From: Desmodesmus armatus
Lineage: Eukaryota > Chlorophyta > Chlorophyceae > Sphaeropleales > Scenedesmaceae
Direction: 5' to 3'
Length of the DNA stretch: 64,000 nt
Assembly (NCBI GenBank): GCA_007449985.2
Contig: VIIQ02000027.1
Coordinates: 193,501-257,500 of the forward strand
Below are positions 1-10,934 of this stretch, in pieces (within the stretch, counting starts at the first letter, position 1; each line of letters begins with the position of its first letter). Below the pieces are notes generated by a model. That model was not told where the DNA came from and searched no databases. It saw only the letters and a program-made list of their open reading frames with translations. The position numbers and the translations under genes are program-made.

Positions 1-2488
1 GCAGCCCTGTCAGACTGCAGCAGCTTCTGGGCAGCCGTGCCGGCCCGCGCCCTGCTGGGCAGTGATGCATCAGCATACGAGGCGGGCGCAGGAGGGGACC
101 CTGCTGCGGGGCTTGCAGGGAGTCTGCCTGCTCCTGAACTGCTGCAGGTGAGGGTGGCTCCCTCTTTCCTTTTGTTTTCTTGGGGTTTTTATGGCAGATG
201 CTGCAGGGTAGCTGAGAATCAACGGCCCTTCCTCCCCTTTCCCCCCTCCACTCTGTCTCCTCCTGCAGTGTCAGTGAGATTGTTGGCAACAGGCACGCAC
301 CCGCTCAGGTTGGCCTGGTGGTGTCTCCCTGACACTAGTACACATGACCCCTCTTGCGCATGAACCTAGGTCTGACACAGCACGTACTGCCATCTCTGTG
401 ACAACATGCATGTACAAAAGTATGCCTTTATGTACGGTGTGTTGTGTGCTGCAGGTTGGGCCGCTCAGCCACCCCCTTGGCAGCATGTCATCCATGCTGG
501 GGTCTGAATACTCCTGTGACAGCCTGGCATCTGCCTTCTCAACCGCCAACCTCCTGGCAGAAGAGTCCAGCGTCCTCAGCACCACCGCTGGCAGGGCCGG
601 GGGCATGCAGGGCGCTGGGCGGCACAGGCTGTCATCATCCTCTGCTGGCGGCTACTGGCAGCAGCAGCAGCAGCAGCAGCAGGGGGTTGTTGGTGTGTCT
701 GGTGGTTCCTTCACTGCAGGGCTGCCTGCCTGGCAGGCGTCCTCCCTGCAGATGGAGCCGACACAGACGATAGACGAGGGAGAGACAGAGGGGGAGGAGG
801 GGGACGGTGAGGAGGAGGGGCAGGGGTCAGGAGGGGTCCTGTCTGAGGGCGGCAGCAGCAGCACCCGGCTGCAAGGGAGTAGCAGCGAGGTGGTGATGGC
901 AAGTGCTGCGCTTGATGCTGAGCACTTGGCTGTGGCTGAGTGTCAGTCGGCGTTCGAGGCTGGGGAGACAGCCCGTGGCAGTGGCAGCGGCAGCAGCGCG
1001 AGTGACATCCACCACACCTGCACAGCAGCCCAGCGTTGTACAGACTCCGTGGGTGCACCTAGTGGTGTATCAGCAGGATGGCATGCAGGCGCTGCAGACC
1101 CCTGCACCCCTTGCCTGGACAGCACCCTGCCAGCACTCCCAGCAGAAGCACCTGGGAGCGAGGGTGAGGGGCACCTGAGCGACGGCGGCAGCCCCGGCAG
1201 CCCTGACCACACCAGCAGCTGCATCGTCAGCCTGCGCCGCACAGGAGACCACTGGGCCAGCCGCAACAGCACCATGGGCGGGGGTGTGGTGTCAGCAGCT
1301 GCTAGCGAAGGCGGCGGCTGGAAGCTTGCTGCGGCGGCTGCGCAGTGCAGCAAGCATGACTTGAAGGCGGCTGCCATCGGTGCCGGCTGCTGGCAGCATG
1401 CAGCGGCTGCTGATGCGGCTGCCGCGGCTGCGCAGTGCAGCAAGCATGACTTGGAGGCAGCTGCCAGCGGCGGTGGCTGCTGGAAGCATGCAGCGGCTGC
1501 TGATATACCTGCGGTGGCTGCGGAGTGCAGCAAGCATGGGTTGGAGGCGGCTGGCAGCAGCGGCAGTGGCGGCTGGAAGCTTGCTGCTGCAGCAGCTGCG
1601 GAGTGCAGTGGCTCCGAGCTGCAGGCAGCTGCCTTGGCCAGGGAGGGCTGGGAGGGACTTCCTGCCTGGAAGCTTGGGGCCTCAGGTGCAGGGTGTGGGG
1701 AGGCTGAGCTTGGAGACCCGGCAGTTGCTCCCAGAGGAAGTGCAGACTCCTGGCAGCTGAGCACGGCCTGTGATGAAGGGGAAGGGGAGGTCCAGGAGAG
1801 TCAAGGTCATGTCGAGGGAGGCTCAAGGGTCACAGCTGGTTCGAGGCTTGGCCTGGAGTTGCTGCAGCTGCCTGTGCAGGAGTGCGCCGGCGAGGCAGCA
1901 GCAGCAGCATCTGGCCGGCTGGGAGCTGCCCAGACTGTGCTGGCTCCACGACTGGGTGCCGGCATGCTGCTGTCCATCCCCAGCCCCACAGGGGAGCTCC
2001 GCTGTATTGATGGCATTGGCGGCAGCAGCAGCTACAAGCCGCGGCAGCTGATGACCTGCCCTGCAGGGCCTGCAGGACTGTACAGGACCGGGGGGCTGGG
2101 AGGGGCAGAGGCAACAGGGTCTGGTAGCTTGCTGCACACTGCAGCGCCCGGTGCGAGCCGCTTCGCTGGCAGCATCCATGCGTGGGATAGCGCTGGCAGC
2201 TTGAGCAGTAACGCGCCCAGGGCGCGGTCCACGACACCTGCAGCCGGTGTGGAGGGGGAGGGCTCGCATGCTGCTGGTGCGTGTGCTGACGGCCTGACGG
2301 GGATCCTGGCACTTGTGAGGCAGCTGCAGGGGAACTTGGCGGGGCTGGAGTTGGACATGCAGCAGCTGCACGGGGCGCTGCACCGGCGTAGCTCAACAGC
2401 GGATGCTAGCTTGATGGTGCGGAGGCACCAGCCCAGCACCACCAGGACACACCTTAGCTGTTGCTGGGGGGTATTGTTGAACCGTTGA
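1..2488 (+). CDS. 3' part of an unrecognised Ala/Gln/Gly-rich protein
   Basis: Two exons are visible: 1-147 (the gene continues upstream of the window) and 455-2488, joined in phase 0 across a GTGAGG...GCTGCAG intron. At least 726 residues are encoded. The large exon is low-complexity: a poly-Gln run at 657-681, an acidic Glu/Gly stretch near 770-830, and about four copies of a 30-residue repeat (about 1321-1640) with Cys-Ser-Lys-His, Trp-Lys and Ala-rich segments. A short leucine-heptad helix (about 2285-2375) precedes a basic tail ending at TGA 2488. No catalytic or binding domain is recognised; any conserved domain probably lies upstream. The antisense open frames here are shadows of the GC-rich repeat. 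The reading frame and splice phase are convincing; the function is unknown. Confidence 0.65.
1341..1640 (+). repeat. 90-bp tandem repeat inside the coding exon (30-residue units)
   Basis: The word CGCAGTGCAGCAAGCATGA recurs at 1341 and 1431, with a variant at 1521: a spacing of 90 bases, in frame. A shorter, diverged fourth unit lies near 1600. Each unit encodes Cys-Ser-Lys-His followed by alanines and a Trp-Lys/Trp-Gln pair. Confidence 0.7.
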
Positions 2489-2720
2489 GGCGGGCAGTGC
2501 TGCCGTTGGCTGGCAAGTCGATTACATTAGTAGGAGAGGCCAGCCGACGGTGTGGTGATTTGAGGGCTTGGTATCTGTATTTTTGTGTGAGACGGTCTTG
2601 TTGCTTTTCGGGTGACGAGATGGCCCGTGTGATGCCAGTGGTGAGGCTATGTGTGCTAGCAGTACAACCGGTGTGGACAAATGTGGTGAAGCAGGTTTTT
2701 GGCTTGCAAGTGCAGCGTGT

Positions 2721-2870
2721 TGCTTTGCAGATTTGCAGGTCCCCGGGTGGCTTTGTTTTGCTCTGTGGCCCTTGCTTGTGGATTATGCCCTATGAGCCTA
2801 GTTTGGCTCCAGAAAGGGCGGTCAGGCGTGGCCCTGACCCAGTTTAGTAGTAGTAGTAGTAGTATTGATT
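2721..2870 (+). repeat. Dispersed repeat ending in a (TAG)n tail
   Basis: The block with ATGCCCTATGAGCCTAG followed by TTTGGCTCC, a GGTCAGGC...CCCTGA motif and then (TAG)6TATT matches, in reverse orientation, a block at about 53087-53215. A unique sequence would not recur 50 kb away. The trinucleotide tail resembles the 3' end of a non-LTR retrotransposon, but no reverse transcriptase is seen, so this class is only an inference. Confidence 0.55.
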
Positions 2871-4679
2871 GATCAGGACGGGAAAGAAGGAGTAGGGGTG
2901 TGCAGCTGCAGGGGTGGCATGTGTCGGCTTCAGATGCACCGTGTACCGCAGTCGACACATGCCGCTGACACAGTTGACGGCATGTGTGCACGGCCATGTC
3001 TGTGATTGCCATACCACTGATGGCAGCACTGGGTAGGCTGAGCGTATTGTGAGCCTGGAGGTTCCACACGTGCACAGCTTGCGCAAGCTCATTGACGATT
3101 TATTTCATTGTTGACATCAGGACGGTCGGCCCAAGGGGCCCCCCTTGTGCTGTGAAGTGCAAGGGCAACCAGGCGGCAGTGGAAGGCTGCAGCACAGCTT
3201 TTGTGCAGCAAGCATTGGCTGTGTGATTGGCCCCGGTGGGAGGGCAGGACCATGGTGGTTTGGTGTGACAAAGTTAGACCAGCCTCAATGTCACAGTATG
3301 TCATAGTATTCATTGCTTGATTGGTGTATGGTTTGTTGTGCACCCATCAAGGGGCGCAGTTGGATGGACCTTGTGACAGGATACTGGGTGTGGGGTGGGT
3401 GCCTAGAAGTGGGGTAGTACTGATGTCTCACTGCCCTGGCTTCGTGGTGGACGGATGTGAGCAAGCGCCTTCTGCGCTGGCGACCACCCACTCTGCTGTT
3501 GCACGTGCCGGTGGCATAGAGCAATTAACCAGTGTGATTTGGCTGCCGCCGCGTGTATGTCTCGACTGTGCATCCATTGGACTCCCTTGGATGCATGCTG
3601 CGTGCAACTCCTCATGTCAGGCCCCCAGTCTACTGGCAGGGTGCATGTGGGTGTCGTCACCCTTGCAAAGTGGCTGTGAGCAGTGGGCTGCATGACTGCT
3701 CAGGCCGTATCAGCATAGCGTCTGTCCAAGGTTGTGCGCACATCGGTCAGCCCCAGTCATGGCATGACTGTTACTGGGGGTTGTGGCAGCACCACCTCAC
3801 TCTATGACTAGTGCCTCCAGTGGGAATAATTCACATGTGTGTACCACCTTGTGAGTCAGAATCGGGTTGAATCTATAGGACCTTTGCAGATGCGGAAGGA
3901 AGGGAAGGGGAGAGATAACTTGAGTTGGCTGCTGTTGGCCAACAGAGTCTTTCATGTGGTTTGGGCAGTGACTGCTTGGCGGCACAGACACCTACTAGGG
4001 GGGATCTAGGCTAGATCGATTGTATGTCTGCTTGGCATGTAGGGAGGCAGGGGCTCAGGGATTTCTGGCACTGGTGATGTCCTACACAACACGCATATCG
4101 TTGTTTCAGGAGTGTTTGTCAAGTGAAGCGGTGCCAACAACGCAGCTGCTGTGGCTGGAAGAGTGTGTGTATTGTGTGTTCAGTGCTGTGATGTGCACTT
4201 CGGAAGGGCCGTACTCCATCTGAGAGGCCTGTCGTACCCTTGCAGTCAAGAGCTACACCACATATCAAAAGCCGGCAGACACTTTGGTTGTCAGCTTGTG
4301 AAACATATGTTGTTGAATACCATGGTGCAGTCAGGTGTGTGTAGGTGAAGCCTCAGGGTTCCTGGGCCCTTGCAGGACCTGCTGCAGTGTTGCGTGTTCT
4401 TGCCGTGCCAGGATTCACTGTGCAGGGAGGGTGGTGGAGGCCATGGAGGCTGTGTCATGTGCGTGCAGACATAGGTAGATGTGTACCAAAAAAAATGCAA
4501 GCATACGACGGTACTGTCGGCAGCGTGGAGGCACCTGCCTGTGCAGATGTTGCCGGTGGTGTTGATAGGGTGATTGTTATGTCATGTGGACGTAGATTGG
4601 AAGTAGGCAGCGGTTGCATCATGAGGTATCCCAATCGGCCTGCCATTGCGAGGTCAGGGGAGGAAGTTGTTGGCAGAAG

Positions 4680-4721
4680 GGCGTGGGGGTGGGGGTGGGG
4701 GTGGGGGTGGGGGGGGGGTGG
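4680..4721. repeat. G-rich minisatellite (GGGGGT)n
   Basis: Direct repeats of GGGGGT run from about 4684 and end in a pure G run before GGGCAGGG. Such a tract could form a G-quadruplex. It is not within a recognised gene. Confidence 0.85.
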
Positions 4722-5888
4722 GCAGGGTGCTCGCCTGGTCTGTATGAGGCGCACTTGCCATCTGGCACAGTTGCCCATCTGGCACTGCCAGCTGAGTTGC
4801 CACCTGGCAAGGAGTTGCCGCAGGAAATGACCTAGCTAGGGCTGTATGTGGAGGATCGGGGTAGGGCGATTGCCGCAGGGATTTGTGCTGCAGCTGACGA
4901 TAAGGCTAGCGAGCCTCAAGATGTAACAAGACTGTGGCAATCTGACTGTGGGGCACGCATGCCAAGGGTTTGGGGCACTTCATCCAGCAGGCACGCACCA
5001 CCTGATGTATGGCATCCTGTTCATCGCGTTGTGTGTAGACAGCAGCACAGTGTGGATCATTTGTGGTGTGGCGAAAACAGCACATTACCTGCACCCACGC
5101 TGCTCAAACCATGCAACGAAGCCAGGCTAAACGAGGCTGAGCAACAGGACGAGCCAGGATCCCACAATCAATGCACCTTCTGCTTGCCAGCCCATGTGCT
5201 GGTGACTGGTGCATCAGCACCTGGTGAAATTCACGGTGCATGTGTGTTGCATGCATCAGGTATATCTTTGACTGAGCACGAGCAGGAGTGAGGGCGTTGA
5301 CTGAGGCAGAGGGGTGAGCATACAGTATAGCACACGCAAAAGAATGGGGCAAAGAAACACAAGCAGCGTCCACCAGCTTGTTGTTTTGCAAGGTGCCTGT
5401 TGGTGCCACTGACCCAAAGGCATGTCTGTCTACTGCCCTCTCCAGGTGCCGATGTCTGACTCAACCAAGCTTTGCTGAGATGATACTCTGTGTTCCAGGA
5501 GGCCTAGCAAGGGATACCTGAGTGACACAGCCAGATCACACTGTCGGATCACCATGATGTGGCCCAATCCTCCTTCTGGTCATCAACACGGACAGACGAC
5601 GGTGAAGCAATTACAAGCACGCAACCACTGTGCTTTTCTAGGGCGAAGCCTTCACATCTCCCATCTCTAAACCGCAGCCAACTGTAGGAAATACTTCGTG
5701 GAACACAGCAAAGCAGGGCCATCCTAGTGAAGCATTTGACGTTGCAAGACTTGCCGCTCTGCAGTTTTGCTCGATCACTACCCCAGCTCTCAATCAGCAA
5801 AGTCGACGGTGCAGTTGGCCAGCAGCAAAGGAGACATAGGCAGCAGTTCCCCGATCCTCACTCGTGACTTGCTTGCTTGTTCTCTCCC

Positions 5889-7468
5889 ATGAGTCTGGCA
5901 ACAAAGAATGCGTTTGCTGCGTTAGCTGACGCCAAGAAGAAGGCGAAGAGCAGCAGCAAGAGCAGCAAGGACAAGAAGGACAAGAAGAAGAAGGCAGTCT
6001 CAACAGATGAGCTGGAGAAGGCAATCTTTTCGCAACCAAGCATGAACATCAGCAGCTGGGCAGATGAGGACGACGACGATTACAACGTGCCCGTGCTGCC
6101 ATCGAACTGGGAGGAGCAGGTCGGTTGCGAGCAACGATAGGGCCAACGTGCCCTGTGCAGATGCTCAAGATGTGGTTATGCTGCAATCAACCAAAGTAAC
6201 CGGCTGTGATGCTTCTTGCTTGCAGGCCCATGGAGCCAACGGTGTTGCAGCTGAGGATGAGCATGAGCATGAGGAGCACAGCGAGGAGGTGCGTGGATCT
6301 GGGTGACCAGTATGTTGCAAGGCTCACAGGCATCCAATGTGTGCTGATCCCCCCACCTACTGGAGGCAGTTGGTGGCGTCCAGTATGCGTGCAGCCGCTG
6401 TTGCTGACCAAGCCACCATGCCAGCAGGGTTGTGCTGACGAGACAGTATCCTTCTCTGTCCTGCAGGAGGTAGACATTGAGCAGGAGCTGGGTTTGGAGG
6501 TGGCTCATGATGATGACGAGGATGAGGCAGAGGAGGAGAAGCATGAAGGTGGGCAGCAAACCCAGCAGCACCAGGGCCCAGTCAGCGTCGGCCAGTGTCA
6601 GTTTTGCGGTTGCAGGTCGTACTGCTGACAGTGCAATGTATTGTTGAAGCTTGCAGTGCCAGTCAGCATCTGCCAGTGTCGTGCAACTGCGCGGGGGTTG
6701 GTAGTGCAGGCAGTGTCTTCACTGAAACCTGCAGTGCCAGTCACATGTGTGCAGCTCTGGCATATAGGGTTTTCTCTTGATGCGTCGCATCTGAAGTTGC
6801 CTGGGGTTTGTCTGCCAACTTGTGACGTGCTTTTGTTTACTGCCGCTGTGTTGCTGCAGAGGCAGAGGAGCAGGCAGCAGCTGCAGCCCCAGCCCCCAAG
6901 CCAGCAGCAGAGCCAGAGAAGCAGTTGTCGAAGAAGGTGGGTGCAGTTGTGCCTACCATAGCCTGGTGGCATTAGGTTACTGCCGTCAGCAGTGTTACAG
7001 AGCCTGCAGCATGATTTCAGGAGGCACAAGCGCGGCACAGCCTTGCAGAGCCCGCCTGGTTGTTCGTGAGCAAGGCATGTGTGGTGCTATCGCACGGCCC
7101 AGGTGCATGATTTGCTTGGCGCCACACTATTGCAACGCATGTGGTGCCGCGGCTGGCTGTAGTGCTACTGAAACTGAGCATGTGCTGTGACCACATCATC
7201 CCTGCCGTGTCGGGGCGTCTCTGGCGTCGGGCTTCGGGCTTTGTCCTATTGGGTCTGCTGCCGCAGTTCGCAACACACCAGTTTGCTGCCGCAGTTTGCA
7301 GTTCTCCAGTTTGCAGGAGTGAAAGAAAAAGAAGAAGAAGAAGCTTGACGAACTTGATGCTGTTCAATCGCACCTGCTAACCTTGCTGCTGCCTGTATTG
7401 CCATTTCATGTGTCACTTCACAGGAGCTGAAGAAGGAGCTAGATGCTGTCATAACCCACACCAGCTCA

Positions 7469-7523
<55 letters not shown>

Positions 7524-8832
7524 TGTGTTGTCTGTTGTGTCCCACAGGAGCTGAAGAAGAAGGAGCTAGATGAGCTTGACGCCATCTTCAGCGAGCTGGG
7601 CATCAGTGTTGAGGAGCAGGCAAAGCGGGACGCAGAGGCGGAGAAAAAGCGCAAGAAGAAGGAGAAGAAGAAGGCAGCAGCAAACGGGGACGAGGCAGCA
7701 GCAAACGGCAGCAGTGCGGAGCAGCAGCAGCAGCAGCAGCCGGCGGCAGCGGCGCCAGCAGAGGCAGCAGCAGAGCAGGAGGAGGAGCCCAGCGGGGAGA
7801 CTGTTGACCCCGCAGCGGTGAGTAGTGCTGGATACCTTCAGGCTCTGCGATTGATTGTTGCGGCTTGATGCTGGCGCAAGCTGCAGGGAATGGTTGTGTC
7901 GCACGTCTGGGTGTTGAGCTTAGGGACTTTTAGCGCGAGAGCCCATGAGTGAGCGTTGATGCTCGATGCTTGCGCAAGCGGCAGGGAAGGGTCGGTTCGC
8001 GGGGGTGGGGGCGGTGTGCCGACTGGTTTGATTTGTCATTGACACTGTGCATGGTGTGACGTCACGAGCAGCCCAGTGGGGAGACTTTTGTCCGGCAGCG
8101 GTGGGTGCTGGTGCCTGCGAGTGGTCAGTATGACCTGATGCTCATATCATGCAAGCTGCCGGGGAGGGTGCTGTTGCAGGCTTGGGTCATTGTGCTGATC
8201 GGTGTGATTGGTCATTGCTACTGTGCACGGTGTTACTGTTTGGCTTACCGCCAAGCCAAACCGCTAAAGCACACAGTGCACAGTATTGATGACCAATCAC
8301 ACCGATTCGAAGTGTTGGGTGTTGGACAAAAAGTGCACCAGTATTCAAAACCAGCTGGCGGCATTCATCTGCATCAGCCTGGTGTGGCTGCGTCTACCTA
8401 TGCCTGTCTGTTTGGTATGCTGCTCGCTGGATGTCTGTGTGGTGTGTGGTACATGACATATTCTTGCTGTGTCTCTTTCTGCTGCAGGTGCGTGCTCGGT
8501 TGGCTGCCAAGAAGAAGGCAGCCGACAGCAAGAAGAAGAGCCTAGCTGCAGTGGCAGCAGCAGAGGCCAAGGCACGTGCGAAGAAGGCGGGAGCAAAGAA
8601 GGACACCAAAATTTCAACCAGGCTCCCACGCGGTAAAGCAGCTTGTCATGCTGCTTGTTTGGCTAGCAGCAGTGGCGCTACTGTGCAGCAGCCATTTGCC
8701 TCCTGTCAAAGCGCCGTGCAGGCAGCAGGTTGCTGTGTGTTGGGCATTCCCGAATGCTTGGAGGCACGTCCTCTGTTTTGCAGAGTGGGCAATCTCGAAA
8801 ACCGGGTCTGTAGAGATTTTTGGAGGTTGTAG
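5889..8832 (+). CDS. Lysine/glutamate-rich coiled-coil protein of unknown function
   Basis: Six exons fit in phase: 5889-6119, 6226-6288, 6467-6548, 6860-6936, 7548-7817 and 8488-8832, giving 355 residues. The start is the ATG at 5889. The N-terminus (about residues 1-45) is packed with Lys and Ser. An acidic stretch follows (exons 1-3), then a helical segment, ELKKKELDELDAIFSELGI (exon 5 start), a Lys/Glu helix, a Gln/Ala-rich linker, and a Lys/Ala-rich helix in exon 6. The first donor (GTCGGT) is weak. The last 55 residues may be intron or UTR, because a GTAAAG donor occurs near 8633. The charge pattern suggests an RNA- or ribosome-associated protein, but this is inference. Introns 4 and 5 contain duplicated exon ends. 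Confidence 0.6.
7416..7452 (+). repeat. Duplicated 3' splice site and start of exon 5 (decoy acceptor)
   Basis: CACAGGAGCTGAAGAAGG at 7420 repeats, apart from three bases, the real acceptor and first codons of exon 5 at 7543-7565. Use of this decoy from exon 4 would read through the (CTG)n tract and stop at the end of the intron frame, so it is probably not productive. Confidence 0.65.
7471..7522. repeat. (CTG)n microsatellite in intron 4
   Basis: About 17 uninterrupted CTG units lie just upstream of the polypyrimidine tract and acceptor of exon 5 of the lysine-rich gene. Confidence 0.95.
8066..8100 (+). repeat. Duplicated end of exon 5 with donor, inside intron 5
   Basis: GCCCAGTGGGGAGACT...GGCAGCG followed by GTGGGTGCTGG copies the last 12 codons and donor of exon 5 (7783-7830). 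Together with the copied exon start at 7416 this shows local duplication across the exon 5 borders. Confidence 0.6.
8198..8306. repeat. Imperfect foldback (inverted repeat, about 50-bp arms) in intron 5
   Basis: The left arm starts ATCGGTGTGATTGGTCAT and the right arm ends ATGACCAATCACACCGAT, its exact reverse complement. Further inside, TACTGTGCAC pairs with GTGCACAGTA and TTTGGCTT pairs with AAGCCAAA around a GCC-like centre. A third, single copy of the arm lies at about 8022-8058. This could be a MITE-like element or a local inverted duplication. Confidence 0.75.
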
Positions 8833-10934
8833 ATGCACAGGGCAGCAGTGCGTCAGGTTGGCAGGGCAGTTGCAGTGCTGTTTGTTTGCCCATGCAGCGC
8901 TTGCCAGCACAGCAGTCCGCAGACTGCGCTGCAGCAAGCAGCAGCACCCTACACTTGGTGCTGCGGGGTAGGCCATGCAGCAAGCTCCAGCGTGTAGTTG
9001 CACACATGGCTCCTGCCAAGGGTCTCTAATGGCTCCTTATAAGGGTGGTGGTGCGGGTTGCCGGGTGCATAGGCAGCATGGGCGGGTAGGCTTGTCAGGT
9101 CAGGCTCTCGACCTTGATCCGTGCACAGTGTGTGTTGGGTTGTCCTTGGGTAAAGTTTTGGGGTGGGGCTGGTGTTGCGTGTTGCAAGCACTTGACACGC
9201 TGCATGGCTGCAAGCGTGGGGGTTCACGTAGCACGTTGCTGTAGGCTTGTATTTGCATGGATGGGCGTGACACAGGCTGGATTGGCAGCAGCATGAAGCG
9301 GTGCATGCTGTATGAGGCTGCGCACAGCTGATCGTCCCTGCCCAAGTTTGCCTGCTACCTAAGCCTATGCCTGTGCCGCTGTGGGTTCTCTTGGTTTCAG
9401 ACTCCATGGAGCCAGTCAGGCAGGGGGCTGAGTGGGTGCGCGGGTGCTTTCGTATTCCCTGGGGACGCAGGAGGCCTGCATGCAGTGTGTTGTGTTTCGT
9501 TGGTTGTCGTTGGTTGTCGGGGTATCAGTACAGCTGGAGGAAGATGATTGTGCAGGCTGTGTGCAGGCTGTGGGTAGGTGCCAGCTGGCTGCACACAGTG
9601 GCACTGTCAGCACAGTGTCATCGGATGGCAGTTATATGGCGCAGCCCGCGTGCGGGCTGTTGCAGCGTCAGCAGCTGTCACACGGCTACTTCAGAGCCTG
9701 CTGTTTGTTGGCTGCTGTCTGGTGTGGCTGTCAGCCATCCCAGGACGATGGCCAGGTGTCTCTTGGGTACGATCGTTGCAGGACTCGGTGCTTGGCAGGT
9801 TACTCAGGTAGTGAAGCGGACAACATCAGAACTCTGTTGCACAGCTTTTGATCATGTACAGCTGCTCGATATGTGGCCAGGACCGGGATGATAGCAGGCT
9901 CGCTGTGCCTGTGGCCACTCCTGTGGTGTGTCTGCTGCACCCCGCCACTGCCAGTGCTGCCTTTGAATGGCCTGTGTTGGGGCGTGGAGGCATGCTGTGT
10001 GCAGGCGTATGGCCAGCTTTTCCTGCAGCGCTGCTGCCCTTTACTTTTCTTGTGGACTGCTCAAGCTTGTCAGCATGCAGCCCTCTTGCTGCAGTGTGTT
10101 GTACCGGCTGGGTTTGTGCATAGAGGAAAGAAAGCAGTGTGGGGTGGCAGGACCGCGGTTTTTCCCTGGCGGCGTCGGGCTCCTCTGCAACGTCTTTGAA
10201 ATGATGTTCGAGTTGGTGGCTTGCTGCTACCAACATGCAGGCCTGTTGCTGCCTGCCCCTGTCTCTGGAATCCTGATCGAGATGCATGTAACAATGTGAC
10301 CCTTTCTAGCCTCAGCCATGTGCTTTTGTGTGGCGGTAAGCTGCGGTTCAAGTGCACGCCGCAGCGCCGGATGGTATGGTAGGAGTGGGCAGTCTTGGTT
10401 GGCATCAGCTGTGCTGGACTTGCTAGAGCAGGTTGCTGCAGCAGCTGACTTGAAGACACTGCAGTTGGCAGGCTGTTCCCGTCTTGCTGTTTGCACAACA
10501 TCCAATGCGCCATCGGCGCTGTGAGCATGCAGCTGTCTGGGACAGCAGGGGTTGAGGGGCAACCAACGGGCTGGCACCGCTGCAGGTGGCAATCGCAGAA
10601 AGGGTAGTTTGAGCTCACAAGATACTCTGGGTGCTAGACAGGAGGTTGGAATATTTTTTGTGTACAGCAAGCACCAGCAGTGCTGAGCACTGTCCATCTG
10701 CCAGGAAGTTCTGTCACTCACCCGAGCTCCCTTCTTGTTGGCAACTGAACCTCCGAGTGACAACGCATCAGAAGCCCGCACAACGTATTATGATACCAAC
10801 ATGCTGGATTTGAAGACATTTGGGACCAGGTTGCTTCGACCAGGCCACAGTCAGGCATTCATCCGAGCTGCTGTGCCCATGCGGGACGTCTGCATGTTGC
10901 AGATGAATTCAGCTTGTTGAACATGGGGTGATGG
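8833..10934. other. Intergenic region, 2.1 kb, no gene recognised
   Basis: T/G-rich sequence with scattered open frames up to about 180 codons on both strands. None has a recognisable domain or consistent splice chain. The distal end should hold the promoter and 5' UTR of the glycosyltransferase gene at 10935. Confidence 0.45.

Larger units (their letters stand above)
2489..5888. other. Intergenic region, 3.4 kb, no gene recognised
   Basis: Several open frames of 60-160 codons occur on both strands, but none shows a recognisable domain or a chain of matching splice sites. The region holds a dispersed-repeat copy ending in (TAG)n near 2870 and a G-rich minisatellite near 4685. The last few hundred bases before 5889 should contain the promoter and 5' UTR of the downstream lysine-rich gene. 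Confidence 0.5.

Noticed and set aside
943..1764. 273-codon open frame antisense to the first gene
   Set aside because: It is the complement of the repetitive Ala/Cys coding sequence and has no independent splice or domain signal.
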